From Chloroflexota bacterium (GTDB taxonomy: Bacteria > Chloroflexota > Dehalococcoidia > SM23-28-2 > RBG-16-64-32), in assembly GCA_022561635.1 (NCBI GenBank), contig JADFQV010000011.1, positions 1-52,879 of the forward strand: 52,879 nt of DNA, given 5' to 3'. Position numbers and translations under genes: made by a program. Of the stretch, positions 40,349-48,723 are shown piece after piece. How positions within the stretch are numbered: the first letter of the stretch is position 1; each line of letters starts with the position of its first letter. Under the pieces are notes generated by a model. The model saw nothing but the letters and a program-made list of their open reading frames with translations. It was not told the DNA's origin and searched no databases.

Positions 40349-43177
40349 TTAGAAGCGGCCCGGCGGAGAGTCGAAGCTAGCGAACGGGCCTTTCTTGGCG
40401 GTGAAGCGGCCAGACTCGCGGAAGCGCCAAGTCTCGATAGCGGCAGCCGTCTCCTCGGCCGTGAGCCCCTCGTCGAGGGTATTCGACGTCGCAGCGGCAG
40501 CCTGTTCGGCGACCGTCCCTTTAGTGGGGGCCCTTGGAGCTGACTTGGGCTTGCCGTGACCGGCCTTGACCTTGGCCGGCTTCGCTGCGCCCTTCACGTT
40601 TGTGCTCTCTTTCGCTGACTCCGGCTTGGTGTTCTTCGCCACCGGCGCGGCAGGCGCTGACACGGTCGCGCCCGTGGCGGCCTCGACGGCCTGCTCGGCG
40701 GCCTCACTGGCGGCGGAGGCGACCTCTGGGCCCTTCGCCTTGCGGATAGCCGCGGTCACGGCCTTCATCGTCTTGTCGTCCAGGCCAGCCTGGGCGATGC
40801 GCACCTGGGCCTCCGCCACAGTGGCCTCGTTGAGCGCCAGCGCGGCGTTGTTCCAGGCCCGGCTCGCGGCGATCTCCCTGAGCCTGATCGGCACCGCCGT
40901 GGCGATGGCGACGGCGAAGGCGTTCCAGATGACGACGCTGCGATCGTGGCACACCTTCGCGGCGATGGCGTCTCCGAAGGCGACGGCGACAGCGTCCCAG
41001 GCGGCGATCGCGACGTCGCGGCGCTGACTTGCAGCGGCGGCCTCGGTAAGGGCCGTCGTCAGCCGCAGCCATGCCTGGCGGTAGGCCATCTGACGGACGA
41101 GGCAAGCCTGCGCAGCGTTCAGGCAGGCCCTTGCGATGTTGCGCCAGGCCCGAAGGAGCTTCTTCTGTTCGAGGTTGACGAGGGCGCCGTCGGCGAGTGC
41201 GAGCGTAAGGCTGTGCCAGGCGGCAAGCGCCCTGTTGTGACGCATCTGGGCGTCGGCGGAGTCGTGCAGCGCGCTGGCCGCGGCCTGCCAGGCGGCGACC
41301 ATGCGGTCGTGGTGGACTTTCGCGGCGGCGCCGGCGGACAGCGCTTCGGAGGCGTTTGCCCAGGCCCTGGCCGCGGTATCGCGCCGGACCTGCATGTCGG
41401 CGACGACGAGCATCTCAAGCGCCAGTACACGCCAGGCGCGGGCGAGCCCGTCGCGACGCGCGGTGGCGTCGACTGCTTCACCGATGGCGGCAGCGAGCCG
41501 AGCCCAGGCAGCGACGAGCCCATCGTGGTTAAGTTTGGCCGCGGTGTACTCGTCTAGTGCGATGCTGATGTTGGCCCAGGCAACGACGCTCCGCTCGTGA
41601 CGGAACGTGGCGACGGTGGCCTCGGCAAGGCATCTGCCGATCGAAGACCAGGCGAAGGCGAGTCCGGCGCGGCGGGCCTCGTGGGCCTTAGCGGCGTCGA
41701 GAGAGGCGACGGCCAGGCGCTGCCATGCCGTGCGCATTCCGCGATCGATGGCGTCCTGCGCGATGGCGGCGAGCGATACGGCGCTAGTGGCCGTGGACCA
41801 GGCCTGTTCGGCGATCTTTTTATCCTGCAGCCGCGCCGCGTAGACGCCTTCCTCGAGCGTCCAGGAGATGTTGGCCCAGGCCCGGCGCATGGCGCGGCGG
41901 CCAGACTTGCTCTCGGCGGCCTGGCGGAAGGAGAGGGCGATATTGCGCCAGGCTGTGGCGAGGCCGCGCTTACGCGCTGCCTGTATCGCCGCCCCGGCGT
42001 AGAGGGCCTCGCTGATTGCCCGCCAGGCCATGAGCAGGCGAACGCTGGCAGCGGCGGCGAGAGCGGTGGTGAGGCGGCGCCAGGCGATGGTGGCGCTGAC
42101 GCGGCGAGCGACGTGGGCGTCGATCGCACTGTCGATCGCGGCGCCGATGTTCGACCAGGCGGCGATGATGCCGCTTGCGGTCTCGTCCGATGCTTCGATC
42201 AGAGCTTCAGGCGCGGCGTGAAAGCCGTTGGTTGTGGGGCCTTCGGGGCTCCGCCGGAAGTCTGAGAGGGTGGTTAGCGTTTCCGGGTCGCGCCTGCCGC
42301 CAAAGACGTCGCCAAGGTTGACGTGCACTGTCTCGTGAGCGGCGTTTGCGGCGCCGTTTCCAGCGTCTGAGGGTACATCCGCTGGCTCGGCAGCGTCCTC
42401 CGGCAGGTCCGGCTCGCCGGCCGGCTGCGGCGAGTGCGATGCGGCGCGCAGGCCCTTCGCCTCGAGGATGTCGATGACGTTAGAGGTATCCGCGTCGTCG
42501 ATCGCCTTGTGTGCCGCTTCCTCGGCGGCTTCCGGCTTGTCGGCGGCCTGTGGCTCGTCGGAAACGAACTCCGGCGGACGGACGGGCGGCGTCTCGACGA
42601 TGTGCGTTTGGCTCGCGGTAGTCTCGTCGTGATCGGGCGCTGCGAGCGGTGAGGGCGCAGTAAGGGGTGCATCGCCATTCGCGGCGGGCTCGCGCGCGGG
42701 CGCCTTGCTGGGGCTGACGGTGATCTCGCCCCAATGGTTGGCCGTCGCCTCAGCGGGCACGGCCCAGAAGATGGCCGTCTGGTTCAGGTCGAGGCCGGCC
42801 TTCATCTCGTGCCGGACGAAGTCGTAGGCGGAGTCGAGATCGACGAATGAGAAGGTGTAGACGACTCCCGGGCGGCTGGGGTCGCGGATGAGGACGACCG
42901 GCTCTGCTTCAACGTCCCGGTGGCCGTTGTCCGACGGCCGCCAGGTGAGGGCCCAGAACATGATGGTGCCTTCCTGAACGTCGCCGCGGAGGATCGAGAC
43001 GAGGTACGCCTCGGCGTCACTGGCGGCGATGAAGGTGTGCTGCTGATAGGTGGCGATGCCTGAGGCGTCCGGCATCAGCATCATCAGATTTGCGGTCGTT
43101 GGCTGGACCGGCATGGTGGCGACAGCCGGTTCCTTATCACTCCCTTTGCGGGAGAAGAGATTCCTTACTATGCCCAT
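40349..43177 (-). CDS. 942-aa Ala-Trp 24-residue repeat protein, NLF...SPxGRF family
   Basis: No family recognised. Residues 1-32 are a basic start (VRNLFSRKGSDKEP); 33-155 a globular domain with two similar segments (GTIMFWALTW and QTAIFWAVPA); 156-335 an acidic Pro/Ala-rich linker; 340-800 about nineteen tandem repeats of 24 residues (one of 19, several of 25-26) with consensus AW-x5-AL-x2-A-x2-A-x3-RR-x3-A, probably amphipathic helices with buried Trp; 800-905 Ala/Lys-rich; the last residues are FASFDSPPGRF. Its ends match the 61-aa protein at 22517. No signal peptide or TM. GGAGGG precedes the ATG, and Pho-like boxes lie upstream. Confidence 0.8.
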   Translation of the reverse strand: MGIVRNLFSRKGSDKEPAVATMPVQPTTANLMMLMPDASGIATYQQHTFIAASDAEAYLVSILRGDVQEGTIMFWALTWRPSDNGHRDVEAEPVVLIRDPSRPGVVYTFSFVDLDSAYDFVRHEMKAGLDLNQTAIFWAVPAEATANHWGEITVSPSKAPAREPAANGDAPLTAPSPLAAPDHDETTASQTHIVETPPVRPPEFVSDEPQAADKPEAAEEAAHKAIDDADTSNVIDILEAKGLRAASHSPQPAGEPDLPEDAAEPADVPSDAGNGAANAAHETVHVNLGDVFGGRRDPETLTTLSDFRRSPEGPTTNGFHAAPEALIEASDETASGIIAAWSNIGAAIDSAIDAHVARRVSATIAWRRLTTALAAAASVRLLMAWRAISEALYAGAAIQAARKRGLATAWRNIALSFRQAAESKSGRRAMRRAWANISWTLEEGVYAARLQDKKIAEQAWSTATSAVSLAAIAQDAIDRGMRTAWQRLAVASLDAAKAHEARRAGLAFAWSSIGRCLAEATVATFRHERSVVAWANISIALDEYTAAKLNHDGLVAAWARLAAAIGEAVDATARRDGLARAWRVLALEMLVVADMQVRRDTAARAWANASEALSAGAAAKVHHDRMVAAWQAAASALHDSADAQMRHNRALAAWHSLTLALADGALVNLEQKKLLRAWRNIARACLNAAQACLVRQMAYRQAWLRLTTALTEAAAASQRRDVAIAAWDAVAVAFGDAIAAKVCHDRSVVIWNAFAVAIATAVPIRLREIAASRAWNNAALALNEATVAEAQVRIAQAGLDDKTMKAVTAAIRKAKGPEVASAASEAAEQAVEAATGATVSAPAAPVAKNTKPESAKESTNVKGAAKPAKVKAGHGKPKSAPRAPTKGTVAEQAAAATSNTLDEGLTAEETAAAIETWRFRESGRFTAKKGPFASFDSPPGRF

Positions 43178-43260
43178 CGACTAACCCTCCTGTGAGCCCT
43201 GCCCCGAGTTGTGTGCGGTGGCACGAACTGCGTGTTACAGGCACAAGTGTCTGATCGGCG

Positions 43261-43311
43261 GGTAAACACAGTGGTGAAGAGAGCCTTGGCGAAAGTAAAG
43301 GATCAGTAAAG
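43261..43311 (-). promoter_or_regulatory. TTTACY direct repeats upstream of the repeat-protein gene
   Basis: Read on the minus strand: CTTTACT, CTTTACT, CTTCACC and GTTTACC with starts 11, 21 and 12 bp apart, i.e. on one helical face. Similar to the array before the 61-aa gene. It ends 84 bp before the ATG. Confidence 0.5.
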
Positions 43312-43319
43312 AGAGTGGC

Positions 43320-44306
43320 TCAGGCGGACGGCCACTCGGAGGCCGAGGGAACGCCGGCCAGGCCGGTCGCCGTCTGAACGGCGCGGACGACGGCGCGTTC
43401 GACGGCGCGGGCGGCGAGAGTTCCGAGCTGGACGAGATCGGTCTCGGCGGCGCTGGCGCCGGTGGCGAGAGCGAAGATGATGTCGCCGTCGACAGGGGTG
43501 TTCACGGGGCGGATGGCGCGCGCCATCCCGGCGTGTGCCATCGCCGCCAGGCGCGCGCAGTCTTCTTTGGTCAGGGCAGCGTCTGTGGCGATGACGCCGA
43601 GGGTGCTGTTCTCCGACGCGTAGGGTGAGAGCGGCGGACGGGCGCGCACGGTTTCGATCGTGTCGGTGAAGCCGCGCTCTTCGGCGCGAGGGCCGGCGAC
43701 GACGCGCGCCGTGTCGGGGTCGACGACTTCACCCCAGGCGTTGACGGCCATGAGGGCAGCGAGCGCAACACCGGAGGCCGTGCGCTCGACGGCGGTGCCG
43801 ATGCCGCCCTGGACGGCGTGCTGCATGTCGAGCGCCTTGCCGACGGTGGCGCCGGTGCCCGCGCCGACCGTTCCTTCCGCGACGGGCCCCGCCGTCGCCG
43901 CTTCGCAGGCAGCGTATCCGGCGGCGGCATCCGGGCGGCTGTCGGACGATCCGAGGGCGAGGTCGAAGAGAGCGGCGGCCGAGACGATGGGGACGACACC
44001 GCTGCGCACAGGGAAGCCATGGCCGTGCTCCTCAAGCCAGCGCATGACGCCGGCGGCGGCGTCGAGGCCGAAGGCGCTGCCGCCTGACAGGAGCACACCG
44101 TGGACACGGTCGACGAGGTTACCGGGGCGCAGAACGTCAGTCTCACGCGTGGCCGGTGCGCCGCCGCGGACGTCGACGGAGGCGACAGCGCCGGCCGGGC
44201 AAAGGACGACGGTGCAGCCGGTGGCGGCGCTAAGATCGGTCCAATGGCCGACGAGCAGACCCTTTATGGCGGTAATTCCGGCGATTTCGGGCGATTCTGC
44301 ATCCAT
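43320..44306 (-). CDS. P1 (DmpA-like) family peptidase
   Basis: Self-processing N-terminal nucleophile hydrolase of the DmpA/P1 family, 328 aa. GLLVGHWTDLSAATGCTVVLCP start, LLSGGSAFGLDAAAGVMRWLEE, and the likely cleavage site before the nucleophile in ASENSTLGVIATDAALTK. The family releases N-terminal residues from small peptides or beta-amino amides. Divergent from the sortase genes. Cytoplasmic. Confidence 0.87.
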   Translation of the reverse strand: MDAESPEIAGITAIKGLLVGHWTDLSAATGCTVVLCPAGAVASVDVRGGAPATRETDVLRPGNLVDRVHGVLLSGGSAFGLDAAAGVMRWLEEHGHGFPVRSGVVPIVSAAALFDLALGSSDSRPDAAAGYAACEAATAGPVAEGTVGAGTGATVGKALDMQHAVQGGIGTAVERTASGVALAALMAVNAWGEVVDPDTARVVAGPRAEERGFTDTIETVRARPPLSPYASENSTLGVIATDAALTKEDCARLAAMAHAGMARAIRPVNTPVDGDIIFALATGASAAETDLVQLGTLAARAVERAVVRAVQTATGLAGVPSASEWPSA

Positions 44307-44358
44307 TTCGTGTGCTGGCGCGTTCTTACTGTCAGACGGGGTAAACGGGCCTAGCGTC

Positions 44359-44364
44359 TATAAT
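44359..44364 (+). promoter_or_regulatory. -10 box of the first sortase gene
   Basis: Perfect TATAAT, 34 nt before the ATG. The leader contains the hairpin GGCAG-agaag-CTGCC, and no clear ribosome site is seen. Confidence 0.5.
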
Positions 44365-44398
44365 AGATGCTAGGCAGAGAAGCTGCCTCAAGATACTA

Positions 44399-45136
44399 AT
44401 GTCATTCTTCACAGAAGCCTCGCTCCCGCGAAAGGCAGTTCTCGTGCTGGGTGGGCTGGCCTTCTTCGTCGGCCTGGGCCTGATCGCGGTCGCCGGGCTG
44501 TCAGCTTTCAGCGGTGAGAGCGAGCCCAACGTCGAGCTGCGGGACCTGGGCGAGGTGCCGATCGTCGTCCCGAGCGACACGCCGACGTCGGCGCCAGTCA
44601 CCGAGACGCCAGCGCCGACGCCTGTGCCCGAGCCGCTGCTGGAACAGGGCTCGTACCAGATGATCATCGACGCGCTGGGCGTCAACGCGCAGGTGAACAC
44701 TTACGGCCTGGACCCGAACGCCGTGCCGGAGGTGCCGACGGGGCCGGGGGCAGCCGATGTCGTGGCCTGGTACAACTTCTCGGCAGAGCCGGGCACGGGG
44801 AGCAACGCCGTGTTTGCGGGGCATGTGACGTGGTTCGGCAACGCCGTGTTCCGGAATCTCGAAGCGATGGCGAACGGTGACGAGATCAGGCTGCTGGGAG
44901 CGGACGGGACGCAGCTCACATACGTGGTGAGCGATGTCTTCAAGGTGGATGCGAACGACCCCGAATCGCTGCAAGTGATGCGCGCGACGGACGAGGACGT
45001 GATCACGATCATCACTTGCAACGGCACCTTCGTCGACACGGGCGACCCGGTCTACGGTGGAGAGTACCCGCTCCGGCTCGTTGTGCGGGCTGCGCTGGCA
45101 GAGACCTTGCCGGGCGCGGTCAGCGCCGGCGGCTGA
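44399..45136 (+). CDS. Class F sortase (first of a tandem pair)
   Basis: Membrane-anchored cysteine transpeptidase of 245 aa. TM at about 12-36, a Pro/Thr-rich external linker (TSAPVTETPAPTPVPEP), then the sortase barrel with catalytic His in VFAGHVTW, Cys in TIITCNGTF and Arg in YPLRLVVRA. Class F sortases attach proteins to the cell surface or to each other. No LPxTG-type substrate was seen in the window. 76 bp upstream of a second sortase. Confidence 0.85.
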   Translation: MSFFTEASLPRKAVLVLGGLAFFVGLGLIAVAGLSAFSGESEPNVELRDLGEVPIVVPSDTPTSAPVTETPAPTPVPEPLLEQGSYQMIIDALGVNAQVNTYGLDPNAVPEVPTGPGAADVVAWYNFSAEPGTGSNAVFAGHVTWFGNAVFRNLEAMANGDEIRLLGADGTQLTYVVSDVFKVDANDPESLQVMRATDEDVITIITCNGTFVDTGDPVYGGEYPLRLVVRAALAETLPGAVSAGG

Positions 45137-45212
45137 TTTCGCACAGAGATTGCGGAAATCGGCTCTAGATACAGCAACCTTGACGGGCAGCGATACGTTA
45201 CCTTAGTCAGGA

Positions 45213-45902
45213 ATGCCGTCACAACGCACCCCATCCCGCTATAAGTACACCGGCAAGCGACGCCTGTACGTGATACTGTCGTCGCTGTTTCTGCTCGCCG
45301 GTTTCGGGATGATCGGCGTGGCCACGTATGAGTTCGCCTACCAGGGGAACGACCCGACACAGCTGATCTGGGTGCGACCCGGCGAGCCGGTAGCGCCGGC
45401 GACCGCAGACGGAAGCCAATCGCCACCGCAGGCGCAAACCGTCGGCACCGAGCCCTTTCGGCTGGTGATCGACAAGATCGGCGTTGATGCGCCGGTATCC
45501 ATGTTCGGACTGGACACGAACGCCTTGCCGCTTGTGCCGTACGACGCTGACCTCGTGGCGTGGTACAACTTCTCCTCCTATCCGGGCGACGGAGATAATG
45601 CGGTGTTTGCCGGGCACGTGACGTGGAACGGCGACGCGGTGTTCAAGCGGTTGGGCGAGCTAGGGAACGGCGACCGCATTCGCATCCAGCGCGAGGACGG
45701 CAGCAACCTGATCTATGAGGTGACGGAGGTCGTGCTGATAGAGCCGGGCGACCCGACGGCGCTGGACTGGATGCGACCCGCCGGTGAGGACGTGGTGACG
45801 CTGATCACCTGCGGCGGCCAGAGATTTCTGACGGATGACATCGTCGGTGCCGACTATACGCACCGGCAGATCATCCGCGGGCGTTTGATAGCGGCTGCGT
45901 GA
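45213..45902 (+). CDS. Class F sortase (second of a tandem pair)
   Basis: 229 aa, same design as the gene before: basic N-terminus, TM at about 18-41, short linker, catalytic His in VFAGHVTW, Cys in TLITCGGQR and Arg in YTHRQIIRG. The segments DADLVAWYNFSSYPG and VAWYNFSAEPG show that the two arose by duplication, while linkers have diverged, so they may serve different substrates. Convergent with gltX; only 3 bp separate the stops. Confidence 0.85.
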   Translation: MPSQRTPSRYKYTGKRRLYVILSSLFLLAGFGMIGVATYEFAYQGNDPTQLIWVRPGEPVAPATADGSQSPPQAQTVGTEPFRLVIDKIGVDAPVSMFGLDTNALPLVPYDADLVAWYNFSSYPGDGDNAVFAGHVTWNGDAVFKRLGELGNGDRIRIQREDGSNLIYEVTEVVLIEPGDPTALDWMRPAGEDVVTLITCGGQRFLTDDIVGADYTHRQIIRGRLIAAA

Positions 45903-45905
45903 CGC

Positions 45906-47363
45906 TCAGGCGAGCAGGCCGCGGGCGGCGCTGAGGCGCTCCAGGGAGAGGTCTCGCCCGAGGACTGCCATCGTCTCGAAGAGCGGCGGCGCTGCCGTCC
46001 TGCCGGTGACGGCGACGCGGATGACCGCGAACAGCTCGCCCGCCTTTACGCCCATCTCCTCGGCCAGCGGCCGGACCGCGCCCTCCAGCGCCTCGTGATT
46101 CCAGTCGTCCAGCGCTTCGACGGCGGCGATGACGCTGGCAAGAGCTTGGGCAGCGCGATCAGGGGCGCCGGCGAAGGACTTCTTGCCGAGGATAAGCTCC
46201 GGTTCGTAGTCCAGCGGACCTTCGGTGAAGAAGAAGCCGGCCATCTCGACGACGTCTTTCAGCGTCTTGATGCGCTCCTTGATGAGCGGGGCGATCTGTG
46301 CGAGCTTCTGGGCGTCGACGGGGCGGCCGAGGGCGCCTTCGAGGAACGGGAGGGCACGCTCGGCCAGGTTTTCGGGCGAGAGGTTGCGGATGTAGACGCC
46401 GTTCATCCACTCGAGCTTTTCGGCGTTGAAGACGGCCGGGTTGGTGAGCAGGCGGTCGATGTCAAAGGCACCGATTAGCGTGTCGATGTCGATGATCTCG
46501 GTCTTGTCGTCGAGCGACCAGCCGAGGAGGGCAAGGAAGTTGACGATCGCCTCGGGCAGGTAGCCCATCTCGCGGTAGGTAAGAGCGGCGTGTGCGCCGT
46601 GGCGCTTGGAGAGCTTGGCGCGGTCGCTGCCGAGGATGCGCGAGACGTGGGCGAAGACGGGCGGATCCCAGCCGAACGCCTGGTAGATGAGGACGTGCCG
46701 GGGCAGGCTGGAGATCCACTCCTCGCCGCGAAGGACGTGGGTGATCTCCATCAGGTGGTCGTCGACGATGGCCGCGAGGTGGTAGGTGGGATAGCCGTCC
46801 GACTTGAGGATGACGAAGTCGTCGAGCGTGTCGTTGGCGAAGGGGACCTCACCGCGAAGGGCGTCGTGGGTGAGCGTTTCGCCGTCGAGTGGCGTCTTGA
46901 AGCGGACGACCGCCGGTGCGCCGTCGGCCTCGCGTTGGGCCCGATCTTTGGCTGAGAGGTCGCGGCAGTGGCGGTCGTAGCGTGGCGGTTCCTTGCGGGC
47001 CTGCTGCGCCTTTCGCACCTCGGAGAGGCGCTCGGAGGAGCAGTAGCAGCGGTAGGCCCAGTCGCTGGCCAGCAGACGGCCGGCGTGGTCCTGGTAGATG
47101 TCGAGCCGCTCGGACTGGGTGTAGGGGGCGTGCGGGCCGCCCTTATCGGGGCCCTCGTCCCAGTCGATGCCCAGCCAGCGCAGCGTCTCCATCTGCGCCT
47201 CGACAGCGCCTTCGACGAAGCGCTGGCGATCGGTGTCCTCGATGCGAAGGAGGAACTGGCCACCGTTGTGCTTGGCCAGGAGCCAGGCGAAGAGGGCAGT
47301 GCGGATATTGCCGAGGTGCGGATCGCCGGTGGGGCTGGGCGCGTAACGGGTGCGTACGGTCAT
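45906..47363 (-). CDS. gltX: Glutamate--tRNA ligase
   Basis: Class I aminoacyl-tRNA synthetase of 485 aa. APSPTGDPHLGNIRTALFAW holds the HIGH motif (HLGN) and KLSKRHG the KMSKS motif. The anticodon-binding helical domain follows. TAGAAT lies 6 nt before the ATG without ribosome site, so leaderless initiation is likely. It may also charge tRNA-Gln if the amidotransferase route is used. Confidence 0.96.
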   Translation of the reverse strand: MTVRTRYAPSPTGDPHLGNIRTALFAWLLAKHNGGQFLLRIEDTDRQRFVEGAVEAQMETLRWLGIDWDEGPDKGGPHAPYTQSERLDIYQDHAGRLLASDWAYRCYCSSERLSEVRKAQQARKEPPRYDRHCRDLSAKDRAQREADGAPAVVRFKTPLDGETLTHDALRGEVPFANDTLDDFVILKSDGYPTYHLAAIVDDHLMEITHVLRGEEWISSLPRHVLIYQAFGWDPPVFAHVSRILGSDRAKLSKRHGAHAALTYREMGYLPEAIVNFLALLGWSLDDKTEIIDIDTLIGAFDIDRLLTNPAVFNAEKLEWMNGVYIRNLSPENLAERALPFLEGALGRPVDAQKLAQIAPLIKERIKTLKDVVEMAGFFFTEGPLDYEPELILGKKSFAGAPDRAAQALASVIAAVEALDDWNHEALEGAVRPLAEEMGVKAGELFAVIRVAVTGRTAAPPLFETMAVLGRDLSLERLSAARGLLA

Positions 47364-47369
47364 ACGGCC

Positions 47370-47375
47370 ATTCTA
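47370..47375 (-). promoter_or_regulatory. -10 box, probable leaderless promoter of gltX
   Basis: TAGAAT 6 nt before the gltX ATG on the minus strand. Confidence 0.5.
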
Positions 47376-47441
47376 GCAAGCACGGGGCGCAGGCTCACGG
47401 CGCTTGCTCGTGGGGCGGGTGAGCGGCTATCGTTGCAGCCG

Positions 47442-47741
47442 ATGGAAGGCGTGCAGGAGGTCAATGAGGGGCGGCTGGAGACGCTGGCGACGGACGGGAT
47501 GGAGTTGCCGTACATTGAGTACGGGCAGCTCGAGCCAGCAGTCAAGCTCGTCTGGAACGGCGAGGACTTCTGGTACCACAAGACGCTGCCGCTGAAGGGC
47601 TACAGCGCCGTGATGGCGGGCTATATCCGCGCGCTGGAGGCGGAGGGCCACAAGCCGCTGCTGGCGCGGTTCTACGACCGCATCTACATCTATGCTACCG
47701 GCATCACGCCGCTCGGCGCGGGCAAACCGCCCGGCGGCTGA
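47442..47741 (+). CDS. Hypothetical protein, 99 aa
   Basis: A small soluble protein, no family recognised: LPYIEYGQLEPAVKLVWNGEDFWYHKTLPLKGYSAVMAG in part, then YIRALEAEGHKPLLARFYDRIYIY. Rich in aromatic residues and likely folded. The start is an ATG 8 nt behind TATCGT; the ORF-track frame is open far upstream into gltX antisense, which is ignored. Divergent from gltX with about 80 bp between. Confidence 0.6.
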   Translation: MEGVQEVNEGRLETLATDGMELPYIEYGQLEPAVKLVWNGEDFWYHKTLPLKGYSAVMAGYIRALEAEGHKPLLARFYDRIYIYATGITPLGAGKPPGG

Positions 47742-47775
47742 TCCGCCGCGGGGTAGCGCCGTCCGTTGGAGGTCC

Positions 47776-47807
47776 GCTCGCCCTTCGAGAAGCTCAGGAC
47801 GAGCGGG
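47776..47807 (+). repeat. Dispersed palindromic repeat, copy 6
   Basis: CGCTCGCCCTTCGAGAAGCTCAGGACGAGCGG, a variant with GAGAAGCTC in the loop, between the 99-aa gene and rluD. Confidence 0.65.
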
Positions 47808-47826
47808 ACGGGGTGCACCGCCCCTT

Positions 47827-48723
47827 CTATTCGCGCAGGTCGGCGAGGGCGGCGCGAAGGTCCGCCGGCAGTGGCGACTCGAAGTCTACGCGGCGGCCGC
47901 TGGGCATGACGAAGCCGAGGCGGGCGGCGTGCAGGAACTGGCGCCCGACGACGTTCGAGCGCTTGCCGTAGAGCGCGTCGCCGACGATGGGGTGTCCGAT
48001 GGCGGCGAGGTGGACGCGGATCTGGTGGGTGCGGCCGGTGATGGGCTCGGCTTCGAGCAGTGAGCGGTTGCCCGGCAGGGTTTCGCGCACTTTGTATTTG
48101 GTGCTCGCTTCGCGGCCGCCGGCGACCACGGCCTGCTTCTTGCGGTTCTTCGGGTGACGGCCCAACGGCGCCTCGATCAGCCCCTCTCGCGGGTCCGGGA
48201 CGCCTTCGACGACGGTGATGTAGGTCTTGTGGACCAGGCGCTCCTTGAGCTGCGCTTGCAGGGTGCGCATGGCGCGGTCGTTCTTGGCGACGACGATGAG
48301 GCCGGAGGTGTCCTTGTCCAGGCGGTGGACGATGCCGGGCCGCAGCGTGCCGGAGATGCCCTGCAGGTCTGGCACGATGGCCAGGAGCGCGTTGACGAGC
48401 GTGCCGCTGGGGTGGCCCGGAGCCGGGTGGACGGTGAGACCGGGCGGTTTATCGACGACGATGATGTCGGTGTCCTGGTAGATGATCGTCAGAGGGATGT
48501 CCTCGGGCTCGAGGGTCATCTCCTCCGGTGGTGGGATCTCGACCCGCAGTTGCGCGCCGACAGGCGGCTTCTCAGAGGGCTTCGGGACGCGGCCGTCGAT
48601 GGTGACGAAGCCGGCGTCGATCAGCTTGCGGACGTGGCTGCGCGAGAGCTCTGGCAGGAGCCTGGCGATGAGGGTGTCGATGCGCTCGCCGCCGTCGCCG
48701 GCGACGAGGTCAACTGTCCGCAT
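47827..48723 (-). CDS. rluD: RluA-family pseudouridine synthase (RluD-like)
   Basis: 298 aa. Residues 14-60 form an S4 RNA-binding domain (RIDTLIARLLPELSRSHVRKLI). The catalytic Asp is in HRLDKDTSGLIVVAKN, and GRTHQIRVHLAAIGHPIVGD is diagnostic for the RluA family. It modifies uridines in 23S rRNA, by analogy helix 69. Overlaps the lspA 3' end by 14 bp; lspA-rluD is a widespread pairing. Confidence 0.94.
   Translation of the reverse strand: MRTVDLVAGDGGERIDTLIARLLPELSRSHVRKLIDAGFVTIDGRVPKPSEKPPVGAQLRVEIPPPEEMTLEPEDIPLTIIYQDTDIIVVDKPPGLTVHPAPGHPSGTLVNALLAIVPDLQGISGTLRPGIVHRLDKDTSGLIVVAKNDRAMRTLQAQLKERLVHKTYITVVEGVPDPREGLIEAPLGRHPKNRKKQAVVAGGREASTKYKVRETLPGNRSLLEAEPITGRTHQIRVHLAAIGHPIVGDALYGKRSNVVGRQFLHAARLGFVMPSGRRVDFESPLPADLRAALADLRE

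Noticed and set aside
40349-43177. CRISPR-like or DNA-level tandem array in the 72-bp periodic region
   Set aside because: The periodicity is at the protein level (24 codons); the nucleotide units differ too much and lie in one open frame with coding character.
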